Assembly: GCF_025950235.1 (NCBI RefSeq)
Contig: NZ_JAPDDT010000001.1
Span: forward strand, 558,001 to 622,000
Source: Luteolibacter arcticus
Lineage (GTDB): Bacteria; Verrucomicrobiota; Verrucomicrobiia; Verrucomicrobiales; Akkermansiaceae
Length of the DNA stretch: 64,000 nucleotides
Reading direction: 5' to 3'
In this document: positions 35,338 to 44,485 of the stretch, in pieces
How positions within the stretch are numbered: position 1 is the first letter of the stretch
How the letters are laid out: the number at the start of each line of letters is the position of its first letter
The notes under the pieces: model-generated
Databases searched by the model: none
Told to the model about the DNA's origin: nothing
Seen by the model: only the letters and a program-made list of their open reading frames with translations
Made by a program: the position numbers and the translations under genes

Positions 35338-36624
35338 ATGTCCGATGTGCTCTTGATCCGCCAGGTCCGCGTGGTTTCCGAGGATTCCCCCACCTTTGTC
35401 GACGCCGACGTGAGGGTGGAGAAGGGGATCGTCACCGCGGTGGCTGCCGGTTTGCCGGTGCCGGACGGGGCGAGGGTCATCGAGGGCAAGAACCGCTTGC
35501 TGATGCCGGCGATGTTCGACGCCCACGTGCATTTCCGCGAGCCTGGATTCGAGGCGAAGGAGGATATTGCGAGCGGCACCGAGGCGGCGATCAACGGTGG
35601 CATCACCGGCATCGTCATGATGCCGAACACCTCGCCGGCCATCGACTCCGCCAGCGTGGTGAAGATGGTCCTCGATAAGGCCAAGGCCGTCTCCCGCATC
35701 CCGGTTTACACCTCCGGCTGCATCACCAAGGGCCGGCAGGGCAAGGAACTCGCAGCCATCGATGGCATGCGCGCGCTCGGCGTGAAGATGCTCACGGACG
35801 ATGGGGACGGGGTGGGCGATCCGGCAGTGCTCTACCGGGCCATGCAGTATGCCAGCGAGTTCGGCATGTTTTTCGCCAGCCACTGCGAGGTTCACGAACT
35901 AGCCGGCCCTCGCGCGCTCAATGATGGACCGATGTCTTACAAGCTCGGCATCAAGGGCAGCCCGGCCTGCGCCGAGGAAATCATGATCGACCGGGACATC
36001 CGGCTCGCCCATGCCACCGGCGCTCGCATCCACATCCAGCACGTCTCCAGCAAGCTCGGCATGGAGACCATCCGCTGGTGGAAGGAGCGTGGCGACGTGA
36101 AGGTCACCGCCGAGGTCGCGCCGCACCACCTGATGTTCCGCGATGAGGACATCGGCAACTACGACACCCACTACAAGATGAACCCGCCGCTGCGCACGGC
36201 GGAGGACAACGTGGCTCTGTTAGAAGGGCTGAAGTCGGGTGTCTTCGACCTGCTGGCGACCGATCACGCGCCGCACACGCCGTTCGAGAAGGCCCAGGAT
36301 TTCACCAGCGCTCCGAACGGGATCACCGGCTTGGACACCGCCCTGGTCTCGATGTTCGACCGCTACGTGACGACCGGAGCCCTCACTTGGGACGTACTGG
36401 TAAAGCGCTACTCCGCCGAGCCCCGCCGCCTGATGGGACTCGAGCCGGTGCCAGTCGCGGAAGGCAAGCCGGCCGAGTTCATCCTCTTCGATCCCGAGGG
36501 CAGCACGACGTTTTCAGTCGAGTTCATGAAGTCGAAGAGCCGCAACACGCCTTTCCTCGATCAAATGTTGAAGGGCAGCATCGACCTCGTGGTGCGAGGG
36601 GAAGACGTTCTGCTGGAGAGGTAA
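35338..36624 (+). CDS. pyrC: Dihydroorotase
   Basis: Dihydroorotase closes carbamoyl aspartate to dihydroorotate in pyrimidine synthesis. About 428 residues follow the ATG at 35338; the frame opens earlier at 35242, but MSDVLLIRQVRVV is the expected beginning. The zinc motif MFDAHVHFREPG, the segment MMPNTSPAIDS, the histidines in HIQHVSSKLG and TAEVAPHHLMF, and LLATDHAPHTPFEK are all present. This is the AllB/PyrC class I type. It is a single gene about 70 bp after the YHYH gene. Confidence 0.93.
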   Translation: MSDVLLIRQVRVVSEDSPTFVDADVRVEKGIVTAVAAGLPVPDGARVIEGKNRLLMPAMFDAHVHFREPGFEAKEDIASGTEAAINGGITGIVMMPNTSPAIDSASVVKMVLDKAKAVSRIPVYTSGCITKGRQGKELAAIDGMRALGVKMLTDDGDGVGDPAVLYRAMQYASEFGMFFASHCEVHELAGPRALNDGPMSYKLGIKGSPACAEEIMIDRDIRLAHATGARIHIQHVSSKLGMETIRWWKERGDVKVTAEVAPHHLMFRDEDIGNYDTHYKMNPPLRTAEDNVALLEGLKSGVFDLLATDHAPHTPFEKAQDFTSAPNGITGLDTALVSMFDRYVTTGALTWDVLVKRYSAEPRRLMGLEPVPVAEGKPAEFILFDPEGSTTFSVEFMKSKSRNTPFLDQMLKGSIDLVVRGEDVLLER

Positions 36625-36675
36625 TCGCCATTGCCGGGTAGGACGCGGGTTAGATCATGGCGCAATGAAATTCCC

Positions 36676-37002
36676 ATGGGTTTGGAAAACGACAGAGTGG
36701 TCGATGCGGTAGGAATCGAGAATGCGACTGGCATCGTGGTGCTGACCATCGCAGATAGCTGGGACTGGAATGACGTTTACGGGCACCTTATGGCACTCCA
36801 GGCCAAGCTTAATACCTACATCAGCTTCGTCGAAGGAGGACAGTTGTTGGAAGAGTATCCTTTGGCAGAGGGTTGTCCGTTGACCATCGACATCGTCACG
36901 AAGTTTCCTATGGATCCGAAAGGGGCTGAACTTTTGACGATGGCCGCAGATGTATGCCGGGATCTTGAAATCGAGATCAGAACCCGGCATGTGGCTATCT
37001 AG
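36676..37002 (+). CDS. DUF6572-like small protein
   Basis: About 108 residues follow the ATG at 36676. The sequence DAVGIENATGIVVLTIADSWDW, LQAKLNTYISFVEGGQLLEEYP and a C-terminal IEIRTRHVAI resembles the DUF6572 family, small cytoplasmic proteins without known role. That match is from memory of the pattern. GC content is visibly lower than in its neighbours, so it may be a recent arrival. It is convergent with rng. Confidence 0.68.
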   Translation: MGLENDRVVDAVGIENATGIVVLTIADSWDWNDVYGHLMALQAKLNTYISFVEGGQLLEEYPLAEGCPLTIDIVTKFPMDPKGAELLTMAADVCRDLEIEIRTRHVAI

Positions 37003-37027
37003 CCGCGGGTCTTTTCTTCCCCCCCCG

Positions 37028-37060
37028 AAAAAAAACGCCGCCCCTTGCGAGGGCGGCGTT
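37028..37060 (-). terminator. Intrinsic terminator of rng
   Basis: On the minus strand a GC-rich stem (AACGCCGCCCT paired with AGGGGCGGCGTT, four-base loop) is followed by a run of eight T. It lies 17 bp after the rng stop and closes the mreBCD-pbp2-rng unit. Confidence 0.9.
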
Positions 37061-37076
37061 GAAGGAGCTGGCTTGA

Positions 37077-38663
37077 TCAAGCTTGGTCGATCGTCTTCTC
37101 CGTCGAGGCGTCGACGATGAGGAAACGCTCGCGATGCAGCGACGGATCCGAGCGGAAGATCAGGCGACCGGAGTGCTGGCGCTCGAGTTCCACGAGGTGC
37201 TTGCTGTCCTCGGTCTTGAAGCGATTGAGCACGTCCGGATTGACCACCACGACGAGGTCGCCGGCTTGGTCGCGGTGCTTGTTGATGACGGTGACGATGC
37301 GGCGCTGGATTTCCACGCTCATGGTCATCGGTGTCTTCACGCGGCCGCGGCCTTGGCAATAAGGGCAGGGCTCGAACATCGTGTCGCGCAACGACTCGTT
37401 GAGGCGCTGGCGGGTCATTTCCATCAGGCCGATCGCGGAGATCTGCAGGACCTGGGTCTTGGCCTTGTCCTTCTTCAGACGGTCCTTCATCGCCTTGTAG
37501 ACCGTCTGCTGGTCCTTGCGATGGCGCATGTCGATGAAGTCCACCACGACGAGACCGCCGATGTTACGGAGTCGGAGCTGGCGGGCGACTTCCTGGGCAG
37601 ACTCGACGTTGGTTTCGAGGATCATCTTGTCCACGTCCTTCGAGCCGCGGTTGCGACCGGTGTTGACGTCGATGGAAATGAGGGCCTCGGTTTCGTCGAT
37701 GACGATGTAGCCGCCGCAGGGCAGCCAGACTTGGCGCGAGAAGGCCTCGTCGATCTGCTTCTGGATGCCGACGGCCTCGAAGATCGGCTGGTTGCTCGGC
37801 ATGTGATGGATGCGGCGTTTCGCGCGGCGAGACACCTTGCCGGCGATCTCGCGGATGAACTCCGTGGTCTGGGCGTCGTCGCAAAGGACTTGGTCCACCT
37901 CATCCGTGAGGAAGTCGCGAGCGGTGCGCTCGATCAGGCCGGGCTCCTGGAAGACGCACAGCGGCGCCGGGCCGGAGTCGCGCTTGTCTTCCACGCCATG
38001 CCACTGCTCCAGCAGCATCGCGAGGTCGCGCACGAAGTGGCGGGCGCGAGTGCCGTGGGCCACGGTGCGCATGATGATGCCCATGCCATCCGGCACGCTG
38101 AGCTTCTGCATGATCTTGCGAAGGCGCTGGCGCTCCTTCGGGTCCTCGATCTTGCGGGAAATACCGAACTGCTCGGTGTAGGGCATCAGCACGAGGTAGC
38201 GGCCGGCCAACGAGATGTTGGTGGTGACGCGCGGACCCTTGGTGCCGATCGGCCCCTTGGAGACCTGGATCATGATTTCCGAGCCGATCGGATAGATGCT
38301 CGGGATGTCCTTGGAGGTGATCTTCTGCTGTTGTTTTTTCTTGGAACCGGCGCGCTCGATTTCCTCGAGGCCGGCATCAAGTGCGGCGGGAATGGCATCC
38401 CAAAAGTGAAGGAAGGCGTTCTTATCGAGGCCGATGTCGACGAACATGGCCTTGAGGCCCTGCTCGATGTTCTTCACGCGGCCTTTGAAGATGCCACCGA
38501 CGATGTTCTGTTCGCCTTCGCGTTCGACGGTGTATTCTTCAAGGACGCCGTTATCGAGGAGTGCGACGCGCCGTTCAAGGCGCTCAACATTGACGATGAC
38601 CGTATTGCCTTCCTTCGGATTCGGTCGCCCGATGCCGAGGAAGCGTTTGATTTTCTGGATCAT
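37077..38663 (-). CDS. rng: Ribonuclease E/G family endoribonuclease
   Basis: The 528-residue enzyme cleaves single-stranded RNA in rRNA maturation and mRNA decay. The S1-like domain has GGIFKGRVKNIEQGLKAMFVDIG. The catalytic core has GGYIVIDETEALISIDVNTGR (metal-binding Asp residues) and LRNIGGLVVVDFIDM. The zinc-link motif CPYCQGRGR follows. The length matches RNase G and the protein lacks the long RNase E tail. It is the last gene of the cell-shape cluster, as in many bacteria where rng follows mre genes, and is followed by a strong terminator. Confidence 0.95.
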   Translation of the reverse strand: MIQKIKRFLGIGRPNPKEGNTVIVNVERLERRVALLDNGVLEEYTVEREGEQNIVGGIFKGRVKNIEQGLKAMFVDIGLDKNAFLHFWDAIPAALDAGLEEIERAGSKKKQQQKITSKDIPSIYPIGSEIMIQVSKGPIGTKGPRVTTNISLAGRYLVLMPYTEQFGISRKIEDPKERQRLRKIMQKLSVPDGMGIIMRTVAHGTRARHFVRDLAMLLEQWHGVEDKRDSGPAPLCVFQEPGLIERTARDFLTDEVDQVLCDDAQTTEFIREIAGKVSRRAKRRIHHMPSNQPIFEAVGIQKQIDEAFSRQVWLPCGGYIVIDETEALISIDVNTGRNRGSKDVDKMILETNVESAQEVARQLRLRNIGGLVVVDFIDMRHRKDQQTVYKAMKDRLKKDKAKTQVLQISAIGLMEMTRQRLNESLRDTMFEPCPYCQGRGRVKTPMTMSVEIQRRIVTVINKHRDQAGDLVVVVNPDVLNRFKTEDSKHLVELERQHSGRLIFRSDPSLHRERFLIVDASTEKTIDQA

Positions 38664-38696
38664 GGATTTGATGGAGAGGAAAGGGTGGAAAAGGGG

Positions 38697-40874
38697 TTAG
38701 CGATTGCGGGGTGGAGCTTTGCGAGGTTTGGTCACCCTTCCTTCATCATCGGCCTCAGGGGTGATGGTGGGTTTCGGGGTGACCGTTTGGGAATCGGGAA
38801 GAGGTTCGGTGGGGATGCCGGCGGCGGTTGCGGCGTCGGTGCCTTCGTTGCCGGTCTCGCCATCGTCTTGGCTGACGTCGATGGCAGCGAGCACGTCCTC
38901 GGGCAATGCGATCTCCTTGATCGGGTCAAGGTTGCCGACGACAGGTTCGAGCGGGTGGAGCGGCAGCCTCATGCCCTCGTCGCGGGCCATCAGGCCACGG
39001 AAGAGGAGGTGCACCAGCGGGCCGCAGACCGCGCCGCCGGACTTGCCGTTTTCCACCAGCATGCAGACGGCGTACTTCGGCTTGTCGTAGGGAGCGAAGG
39101 CAATGGTCCAGGCGTTGTGCAAGTCGAGCACCTTGCTGACCTGTGCGGTGCCGGTTTTGGCGGCGACTTCGTAGCCGGGGATCTTGGCACGGCCGGCGGT
39201 GCCACCGGGAACGTTGACGGCCATCCGCATGCCTTCGCGAATGAGATTCAAGTCGGAGGCCTTCATGCCTTCCTTGAGCAGGTCCACTTTGAGCCGCGGC
39301 TCGTCCTTGATGACCTCCTCGTTCTCGGTGCCTTTGTGGGCGATCGCCCGCTTCACCAGGCGCGGGTGATAGTAGCGGCCGCCGTTGGCGACGCACGAGA
39401 CCACGGCGCATAGTTGCAGCGGTGTTGCCAGGGCATTGCCCTGCCCGATCGAAAGGAAACCCATGTCGATCGGTGTGACCTTGGCGTTTGGCCGCTCGCG
39501 CTGCCAGGTGCGGCTTCCCGTGACGAGGCCCGGGCTTTCGTTGGGAAGGGGGATGCCGGTCTTCTCGCCGAGGCCGAGCATCGCGAACCCATCGGCCATG
39601 CCCTTCGCGCCGATCGAGCCGGCGAGCTGCATGAAGTACGGATTGCAGGATTGTTGGATGGCCTTGGGCAGGGTGAGCCCGCCGTGGCTGCCGCCTTTCT
39701 GAGCGATCCAGCAGCCGACTTTGGCACTGCCGTAGGAGAGATAGCCGCTACAACTGTAGCTCTTGGTGGCGAAGCCCTTCGTTGCTCCGACCAATGCTGT
39801 TGGGACCTTGAAGGTGGAGCCCGGAGGGAACCGGCTGATGGCCCGGTCGATCAACGGCTTGATCTTCGCAGTCTCATATTCGGCATTCTTTTCCTTCGAG
39901 ATGCTTGGAATGAAATCGTTCGGGTTGTAGTCCGGCACGGAAGCCATCGCCAGGATCTCACCGGTCTCGACGTCCATCACCACGCCGGAAGCCGTGCCGG
40001 CACGGCGGAGGATATTCGACAGGAGATACTGAACCTCGGCATCGATGGTCAGTGTCACTTCCGCGCCGATGCCGGGATCGACCGCATCGACGAGGGTCTC
40101 GCCGAGGATCTTGCCCTTCTCGCTCTTGACCACCTGCTTCCATCCTTCGGAGCCGCGCAAGATGTCATCGAGCGTTGCCTCCACACCGGCCACGCCCTTG
40201 TCGTCGCCCACATACTGGTAGCCATACTGGCGTCGCGCGTCCTCGGGGATGTCGCCGGTGGCCCACTGGCGCAGGTAGCCGAGCGTGTGGCACGAGAGCG
40301 CCTTGTAAGGATATTCACGGAGCGGCCGGACGTTCAGATAAACGCCGGGAATATCGAGCGAGTGTTCCGCGAATTTCGCGAAGTCCTCGTAAGTGATATC
40401 CCGGGTGTAAACGAAAGGCACCAGACCGCCGTGGGTCTTGTAGTGGGTGCGCAGCTTCTCGGCATTGAAATCCCGCTCCAACCCCAGATCAGTCAGCGGT
40501 TGGATGACGCGGGCCTTCACAATCTCCACGATGTCCGTCTCCGGACCCACACGCGGCATGCCCTTCTCCGACTGCTCCCGCTCGATGGTGGGATCCTCGG
40601 CCCGTTGGAGCCGATAGGCCCCGTGGATTTCCTCAAGGTTGAAGGAGATCTCGTACTGTCGCTTGTTGCGGGCTAGTTCGATGCCGTTGCGGTCCTTGAT
40701 GGTTCCCCGGATGCCGGGTTCGCGGACGGTGATCTGGCGGTTGCCGGGGACCTGGTTCCGGTAGAAGTCGCGCTTGTCGATCTGGAATTCGTAGAGCCTC
40801 GACAGCAGCACGCCGAAGCCGAACAGCACAAGGGCGGTCAGGAGGTATACGCGAAGCCGGTAGCGAGGTTCCAT
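38697..40874 (-). CDS. mrdA: Penicillin-binding protein 2 (cell-elongation transpeptidase)
   Basis: This 725-residue peptidoglycan transpeptidase belongs to the rod-shape complex. It has one N-terminal membrane anchor (RLRVYLLTALVLFGFGVLLSRL). A PBP dimerisation domain with RGTIKDRNGIELARNKR comes next. The transpeptidase domain has the active-site PPGSTFK (SxxK), SCN (SxN) and KTGTAQ (KTG). The C-terminal 90 residues are a Pro/Thr/Glu-rich, likely disordered tail ending in RKAPPRNR. It lies between mreD and rng. No rodA partner is present in the window. Confidence 0.95.
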   Translation of the reverse strand: MEPRYRLRVYLLTALVLFGFGVLLSRLYEFQIDKRDFYRNQVPGNRQITVREPGIRGTIKDRNGIELARNKRQYEISFNLEEIHGAYRLQRAEDPTIEREQSEKGMPRVGPETDIVEIVKARVIQPLTDLGLERDFNAEKLRTHYKTHGGLVPFVYTRDITYEDFAKFAEHSLDIPGVYLNVRPLREYPYKALSCHTLGYLRQWATGDIPEDARRQYGYQYVGDDKGVAGVEATLDDILRGSEGWKQVVKSEKGKILGETLVDAVDPGIGAEVTLTIDAEVQYLLSNILRRAGTASGVVMDVETGEILAMASVPDYNPNDFIPSISKEKNAEYETAKIKPLIDRAISRFPPGSTFKVPTALVGATKGFATKSYSCSGYLSYGSAKVGCWIAQKGGSHGGLTLPKAIQQSCNPYFMQLAGSIGAKGMADGFAMLGLGEKTGIPLPNESPGLVTGSRTWQRERPNAKVTPIDMGFLSIGQGNALATPLQLCAVVSCVANGGRYYHPRLVKRAIAHKGTENEEVIKDEPRLKVDLLKEGMKASDLNLIREGMRMAVNVPGGTAGRAKIPGYEVAAKTGTAQVSKVLDLHNAWTIAFAPYDKPKYAVCMLVENGKSGGAVCGPLVHLLFRGLMARDEGMRLPLHPLEPVVGNLDPIKEIALPEDVLAAIDVSQDDGETGNEGTDAATAAGIPTEPLPDSQTVTPKPTITPEADDEGRVTKPRKAPPRNR

Positions 40875-40881
40875 GGTGGTT

Positions 40882-41478
40882 TCAGGCGATGGAGCGGCGT
40901 CGGCGTTGCTTTTTCTTCAATCCCTCGAAGCGGATTTCATGGCCGAACTTTCCGGCGACGAAGAACAGCACCCAAAAGACGAGCGGCGAGAACAGCATCG
41001 TCAGCGTGGAAGTGGCGGCGATCTGGTAGAGCGTGGCCTCGCTGAAGACGAACCCACCGCGGATGAAATTGATGATGAGATACTCCGCAGCCAGATAGAC
41101 GAAGATCGAGATGCCCACCAACACGGTGGAGAACTGCCATTTGCCCTCGCGGAACAACGGCTGGATGCCCTGCATCAGGTAGCCGATCACGCCGTAGAGA
41201 AGGATCGAATGGCCGAAGCGCAGCGCCTCCGCGGGATACTTGTAAACCTCGGGATCCCCCCCCGCCGGGCCGAGTGCGCACTGCGCGTCCCACAGGAATC
41301 CGCAAACGAAAGCCAGCGCCAACATCACCGGCGGTCCCACCGTCACCGAGGCGCACAGGAAGACCAAGGTCACCAGCAGCAACCTCGCATTGTAGAGGCC
41401 TGTCAGCGCCGGGATGAACTGCTGCGCGGCGAGCGCCAGCAGAACAAGAACGAACAGGCTGAGAGCGTAACGGATCAC
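40882..41478 (-). CDS. mreD: Rod-shape-determining membrane protein MreD
   Basis: The 198-residue integral membrane protein has about five hydrophobic segments (ALSLFVLVLLALAAQQFI, LLVTLVFLCASVTVGPPVMLALAFVCGFLWDA). Sequence conservation in MreD is low, but its size, topology and place between mreC and pbp2 make the call safe. The start overlaps the mreC stop by four bases. It links the MreB filament to the wall-synthesis enzymes. Confidence 0.85.
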   Translation of the reverse strand: MIRYALSLFVLVLLALAAQQFIPALTGLYNARLLLVTLVFLCASVTVGPPVMLALAFVCGFLWDAQCALGPAGGDPEVYKYPAEALRFGHSILLYGVIGYLMQGIQPLFREGKWQFSTVLVGISIFVYLAAEYLIINFIRGGFVFSEATLYQIAATSTLTMLFSPLVFWVLFFVAGKFGHEIRFEGLKKKQRRRRSIA

Positions 41479-42284
41479 GGAGTCACGGCAGGCAGAAGGA
41501 ATACCGTGCTCAGATCCGTGAAATCGACCGACGGACGGACCAAAGCTTCGGAGTCGAGCAAGCCGGGAACGACTGACTCGACCGTGCCCACCAGGATATT
41601 CGCGGGGAATAGCCCCCCCCGCCCGGTGGTGAAAACCCGAGTGCCCGGACTGATCCGGGCCTTCGTGGAAAGGAATCGCAGGCGCAAACGAGGCCCGCCT
41701 TCATACTGGCCGCGCTGGCCGCTGAGAATGCCCGCTTCGGGAGTTCCCTCGAGCTTTACGGAGACCTGGCATGCCTCGTCCGTCAGCAGGATCACCGAGG
41801 AGACTCCGGTCTTGCCGACGCGGTCGACCTTCCCGACCAGGCCACCATCGGCAACGACCGGTTGGTGCAGGGAGACACCGCTTTCCTCGCCGCGGTCGAT
41901 ATCGACCGTTTGCCACCAGGTCGTAGGCTGACGGCGGATCACGCGGGCGGCTGTGGCCTTGAAATCCATTCGCTTCTGGAAATCCAGATCGCGGCGCAGG
42001 CGGGCGTTCTCCTCTTTCAGATCCTGGGCATCCGCCTCGACCAGGCGCAGACGGTCAAACTCGCCGCGCATCGTCTCGAGCTCGACTTCGAGTTCCTTCG
42101 AGTTGTGCACTTCGTCGAGATACGACCGTGCCTTCACTTCCATGGCGGAGCCCGCCGAGAGGAAAGGCGTCAGCCACTGGTAGTAGGTGGCTTGGATTTC
42201 CCTAACGGCGCGTTCGCTCCGGGTCAGGGCCCAGACGGTCCCGGCCAGAAAGAGAAGGAATGCGAGGAGATTGAGCGGCCTCAT
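41475..42284 (-). CDS. mreC: Rod-shape-determining protein MreC
   Basis: The 269-residue periplasmic scaffold has an N-terminal membrane anchor (RPLNLLAFLLFLAGTVWAL) and a coiled coil around residues 65-100 (LEVELETMRGEFDRLRLVEADAQDLKEENARLRRDL). Two beta-barrel subdomains follow, with IDRGEESGVSLHQPVVADGGLVGKVDRVG and the RGGLFPANILVGTVESV segment. It is 28 bp after mreB and overlaps mreD. Confidence 0.93.
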   Translation of the reverse strand: MRPLNLLAFLLFLAGTVWALTRSERAVREIQATYYQWLTPFLSAGSAMEVKARSYLDEVHNSKELEVELETMRGEFDRLRLVEADAQDLKEENARLRRDLDFQKRMDFKATAARVIRRQPTTWWQTVDIDRGEESGVSLHQPVVADGGLVGKVDRVGKTGVSSVILLTDEACQVSVKLEGTPEAGILSGQRGQYEGGPRLRLRFLSTKARISPGTRVFTTGRGGLFPANILVGTVESVVPGLLDSEALVRPSVDFTDLSTVFLLPAVTP

Positions 42285-42312
42285 GGCGAGGAGCGCTTGG
42301 CGTTAAAGCCGA

Positions 42313-43344
42313 TCAGTAGTGGGACGACGTTGTGACCCGCTTCAGCACCTCGATCTCCTGGAGCATCTTGCCGGTGCCTTCCGCCACGGCGCTGAGGGGA
42401 TCCTCGGCGACATGGACCGGCAGGCCCGTTTCTTCCCGGAGAAGTCGGTCCAAGCCCCGCAACAAGGCTCCACCGCCAGCCAGCACGATGCCGCGGTCGA
42501 CGAGGTCGGCGGCAAGTTCCGGCGGGCAACGTTCCAGCGTCGTGCGCACGGCATCGACGATGGTGGAAAGCGGGTCGGCCATGGCCTCGCGGATTTCCTG
42601 CGAGGTGATGGTGATGGTTTTCGGCAGGCCGGCCACGAGGTCACGGCCCTTCACATCCATGGTGATCTCCTTGGACAGGGGTGCCGCGGAGCCGAGTCGA
42701 ATCTTGATATCTTCCGCGGTGCGCTCGCCGATCATCAGATTGTAGGCCCGCTTCATGTAGGAAACGATCGCCTCATCCAATTCGTCGCCGGCGGTCCGCA
42801 CGGAGCGGGCGAAGACGATGCCGCCTAGCGAAATCAGCGCCACTTCCGTGGTGCCGCCGCCGATGTCCACGATCATGTTGCCGGAGGCATCCATGACCGG
42901 CAGGCCCACGCCAATCGCGGCGGCCATCGGCTCTTCCACGATATGGACTTCGCGAGCCCCGGCTTGTTCAGCCGACTCGCTGACCGCACGGCGCTCCACC
43001 TCGGTGATGCCGGAGGGGACTGCGATGACGACCCGCGGGTTGTTCCGCCGGCGGTTGTTCGCCTTGCGGATGAAGTGGCGTAGCATCGCCTCGGTGACCT
43101 CGAAGTCGGCGATCACCCCGTCTTTCAGGGGGCGGATCGCGACGATGTTGCCGGGCGTACGGCCGAGCATGCGCTTGGCATCGTCCCCGACCGCGAGGAC
43201 TTCATTGGTGCCGGCCTTGACGGCGACGACGGAAGGTTCGCGCAGGACGATGCCCTGATCCTTGACGTTGACGAGGGTATTGGCGGTGCCGAGGTCGATG
43301 CCGATGTCGTTGGAAAACCAGCCGCCGAATAATCGAGCAAACAT
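42313..43344 (-). CDS. mreB: Actin-like rod-shape protein MreB
   Basis: The 343-residue actin homologue organises lateral wall synthesis. It shows the amphipathic N-terminus (FARLFGGWF), the phosphate-1 loop [61 protein letters not shown] and the adenosine motif [16 protein letters not shown]. It is the first gene of the mreBCD-pbp2-rng run on the minus strand. Confidence 0.97.
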   Translation of the reverse strand: MFARLFGGWFSNDIGIDLGTANTLVNVKDQGIVLREPSVVAVKAGTNEVLAVGDDAKRMLGRTPGNIVAIRPLKDGVIADFEVTEAMLRHFIRKANNRRRNNPRVVIAVPSGITEVERRAVSESAEQAGAREVHIVEEPMAAAIGVGLPVMDASGNMIVDIGGGTTEVALISLGGIVFARSVRTAGDELDEAIVSYMKRAYNLMIGERTAEDIKIRLGSAAPLSKEITMDVKGRDLVAGLPKTITITSQEIREAMADPLSTIVDAVRTTLERCPPELAADLVDRGIVLAGGGALLRGLDRLLREETGLPVHVAEDPLSAVAEGTGKMLQEIEVLKRVTTSSHY

Positions 43345-43425
43345 TCTAATGGTGAAAGGATTGGAAAAGAAAAATGACGGTCATCAGAGCCCCGGCGCGG
43401 CACCGTCCGCCGATTGCAAGGGTTC

Positions 43426-43459
43426 AAAAAAATTCGACCTCCCCGATTATTCGGGAAGG
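43426..43459 (-). terminator. Probable intrinsic terminator of the parA-like gene
   Basis: The minus strand has a 9-bp stem (43438-43446 with 43451-43459, one mismatch, four-base loop), followed after a few bases by seven T. It lies about 85 bp downstream of the ParA-like stop, in the 200-bp gap before mreB. Confidence 0.6.
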
Positions 43460-43543
43460 CGACGGACTATGGCGATCTGCACCCCGCGGGGTCAAGCGGG
43501 AATCCCTTGGGATACAAAGACCGGCGTCCGCCGGGCGGGTTCC

Positions 43544-44332
43544 TCACGCCAGCACCGGCCCGACCGCGGCATGGCGGGTCAGGAACTCATCTGCCAAGTT
43601 CGAGTAGGCGTTCGCGCCGATTCCCGTCGGATCGTGCTCGAAGATGGTCTTCGCGTAGCTCGGGGCCTCGCCCAGCCGGATGGTCCGCGGGATCACCGTG
43701 CGGTAGAGAGCCTCCGGGAAATAGTTGCGGACCTCATCGACGACCTGCTTCGCCAGGTTCGTGCGACCGTCGAACATGGTCATGACGATGCCTTCCAGCG
43801 ACAGCTCCGAATTCGCGCCGGACTCCCGGATCTGGTCGATGACGTGGACGATCTTGGCCAAGCCCTCGAGGCCGAACCACTCGCACTGGAGCGGGATGAG
43901 AATCTCGTCGGCGGCGGCGAGGGCGGAGGTCATCAGGACGCCGAGGGAGGGGGGGGTGTCGAGAATGCAGACGTCGAAGAGATCGTTCGGTTTGAGCCCC
44001 TGCAGATGGGTGCGCAGGCGGGTCAGGTGATCATCGCCGCGGGCGAGTTCGATTTCCACGCCCGCCAGGTCCATGTGGGACGGGATCAGCGAAAGATTGT
44101 CGCGACCGGTGGGGATGATCTTCTCGCGGACGGTGGCCTGGCCGAGCAGGGCGGGATAGACCGTGCCCTCGCCATCGCACTCGATGCCCAGACCGCTGGT
44201 GGTGTTTGCCTGCGGATCGAGGTCGATCAATAGCACGCGTTGCCCGCGCAAGGCGAGGGCGGCGGAAAGGTTGAGCGCGGTGGTGGTTTTCCCCACGCCT
44301 CCTTTTTGATTGGCGACAGCGACGACTTTCAT
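43544..44332 (-). CDS. ParA/Soj-family partition ATPase
   Basis: The 262-residue product starts at the ATG at 44332; the frame extends to 44422 without a better start. The deviant Walker A box is NQKGGVGKTTTALNLSAALA, followed by VLLIDLDPQANTTSGLG, ILDTPPSLG and LIPLQCEWFGLEG. The size and N-terminus match chromosomal Soj/ParA rather than MinD. No parB follows: a terminator and mreB come next. It could be the chromosomal ParA with ParB elsewhere, or a ParA for positioning another cargo. Confidence 0.9.
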   Translation of the reverse strand: MKVVAVANQKGGVGKTTTALNLSAALALRGQRVLLIDLDPQANTTSGLGIECDGEGTVYPALLGQATVREKIIPTGRDNLSLIPSHMDLAGVEIELARGDDHLTRLRTHLQGLKPNDLFDVCILDTPPSLGVLMTSALAAADEILIPLQCEWFGLEGLAKIVHVIDQIRESGANSELSLEGIVMTMFDGRTNLAKQVVDEVRNYFPEALYRTVIPRTIRLGEAPSYAKTIFEHDPTGIGANAYSNLADEFLTRHAAVGPVLA

Positions 44333-44485
44333 GAAGCGGCGAACAGCGAGCGGCGCGCAGTCTTCCGGGCTGGTGGCGCGGTGGCAAACAAAACCGCGAC
44401 CGTGGCGGAAATCCCTTTTCATCCGGCAGGTGCCGAGCTTTGAGCGTGCTTCGAGGGGGCCGGGGACTTTAGCATCCCGACGCCC

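Noticed and set aside
37083-39413. 776-codon open frame on the plus strand
   Set aside because: It runs antisense through both rng and pbp2 and across their boundary. The two minus-strand genes are unmistakable.
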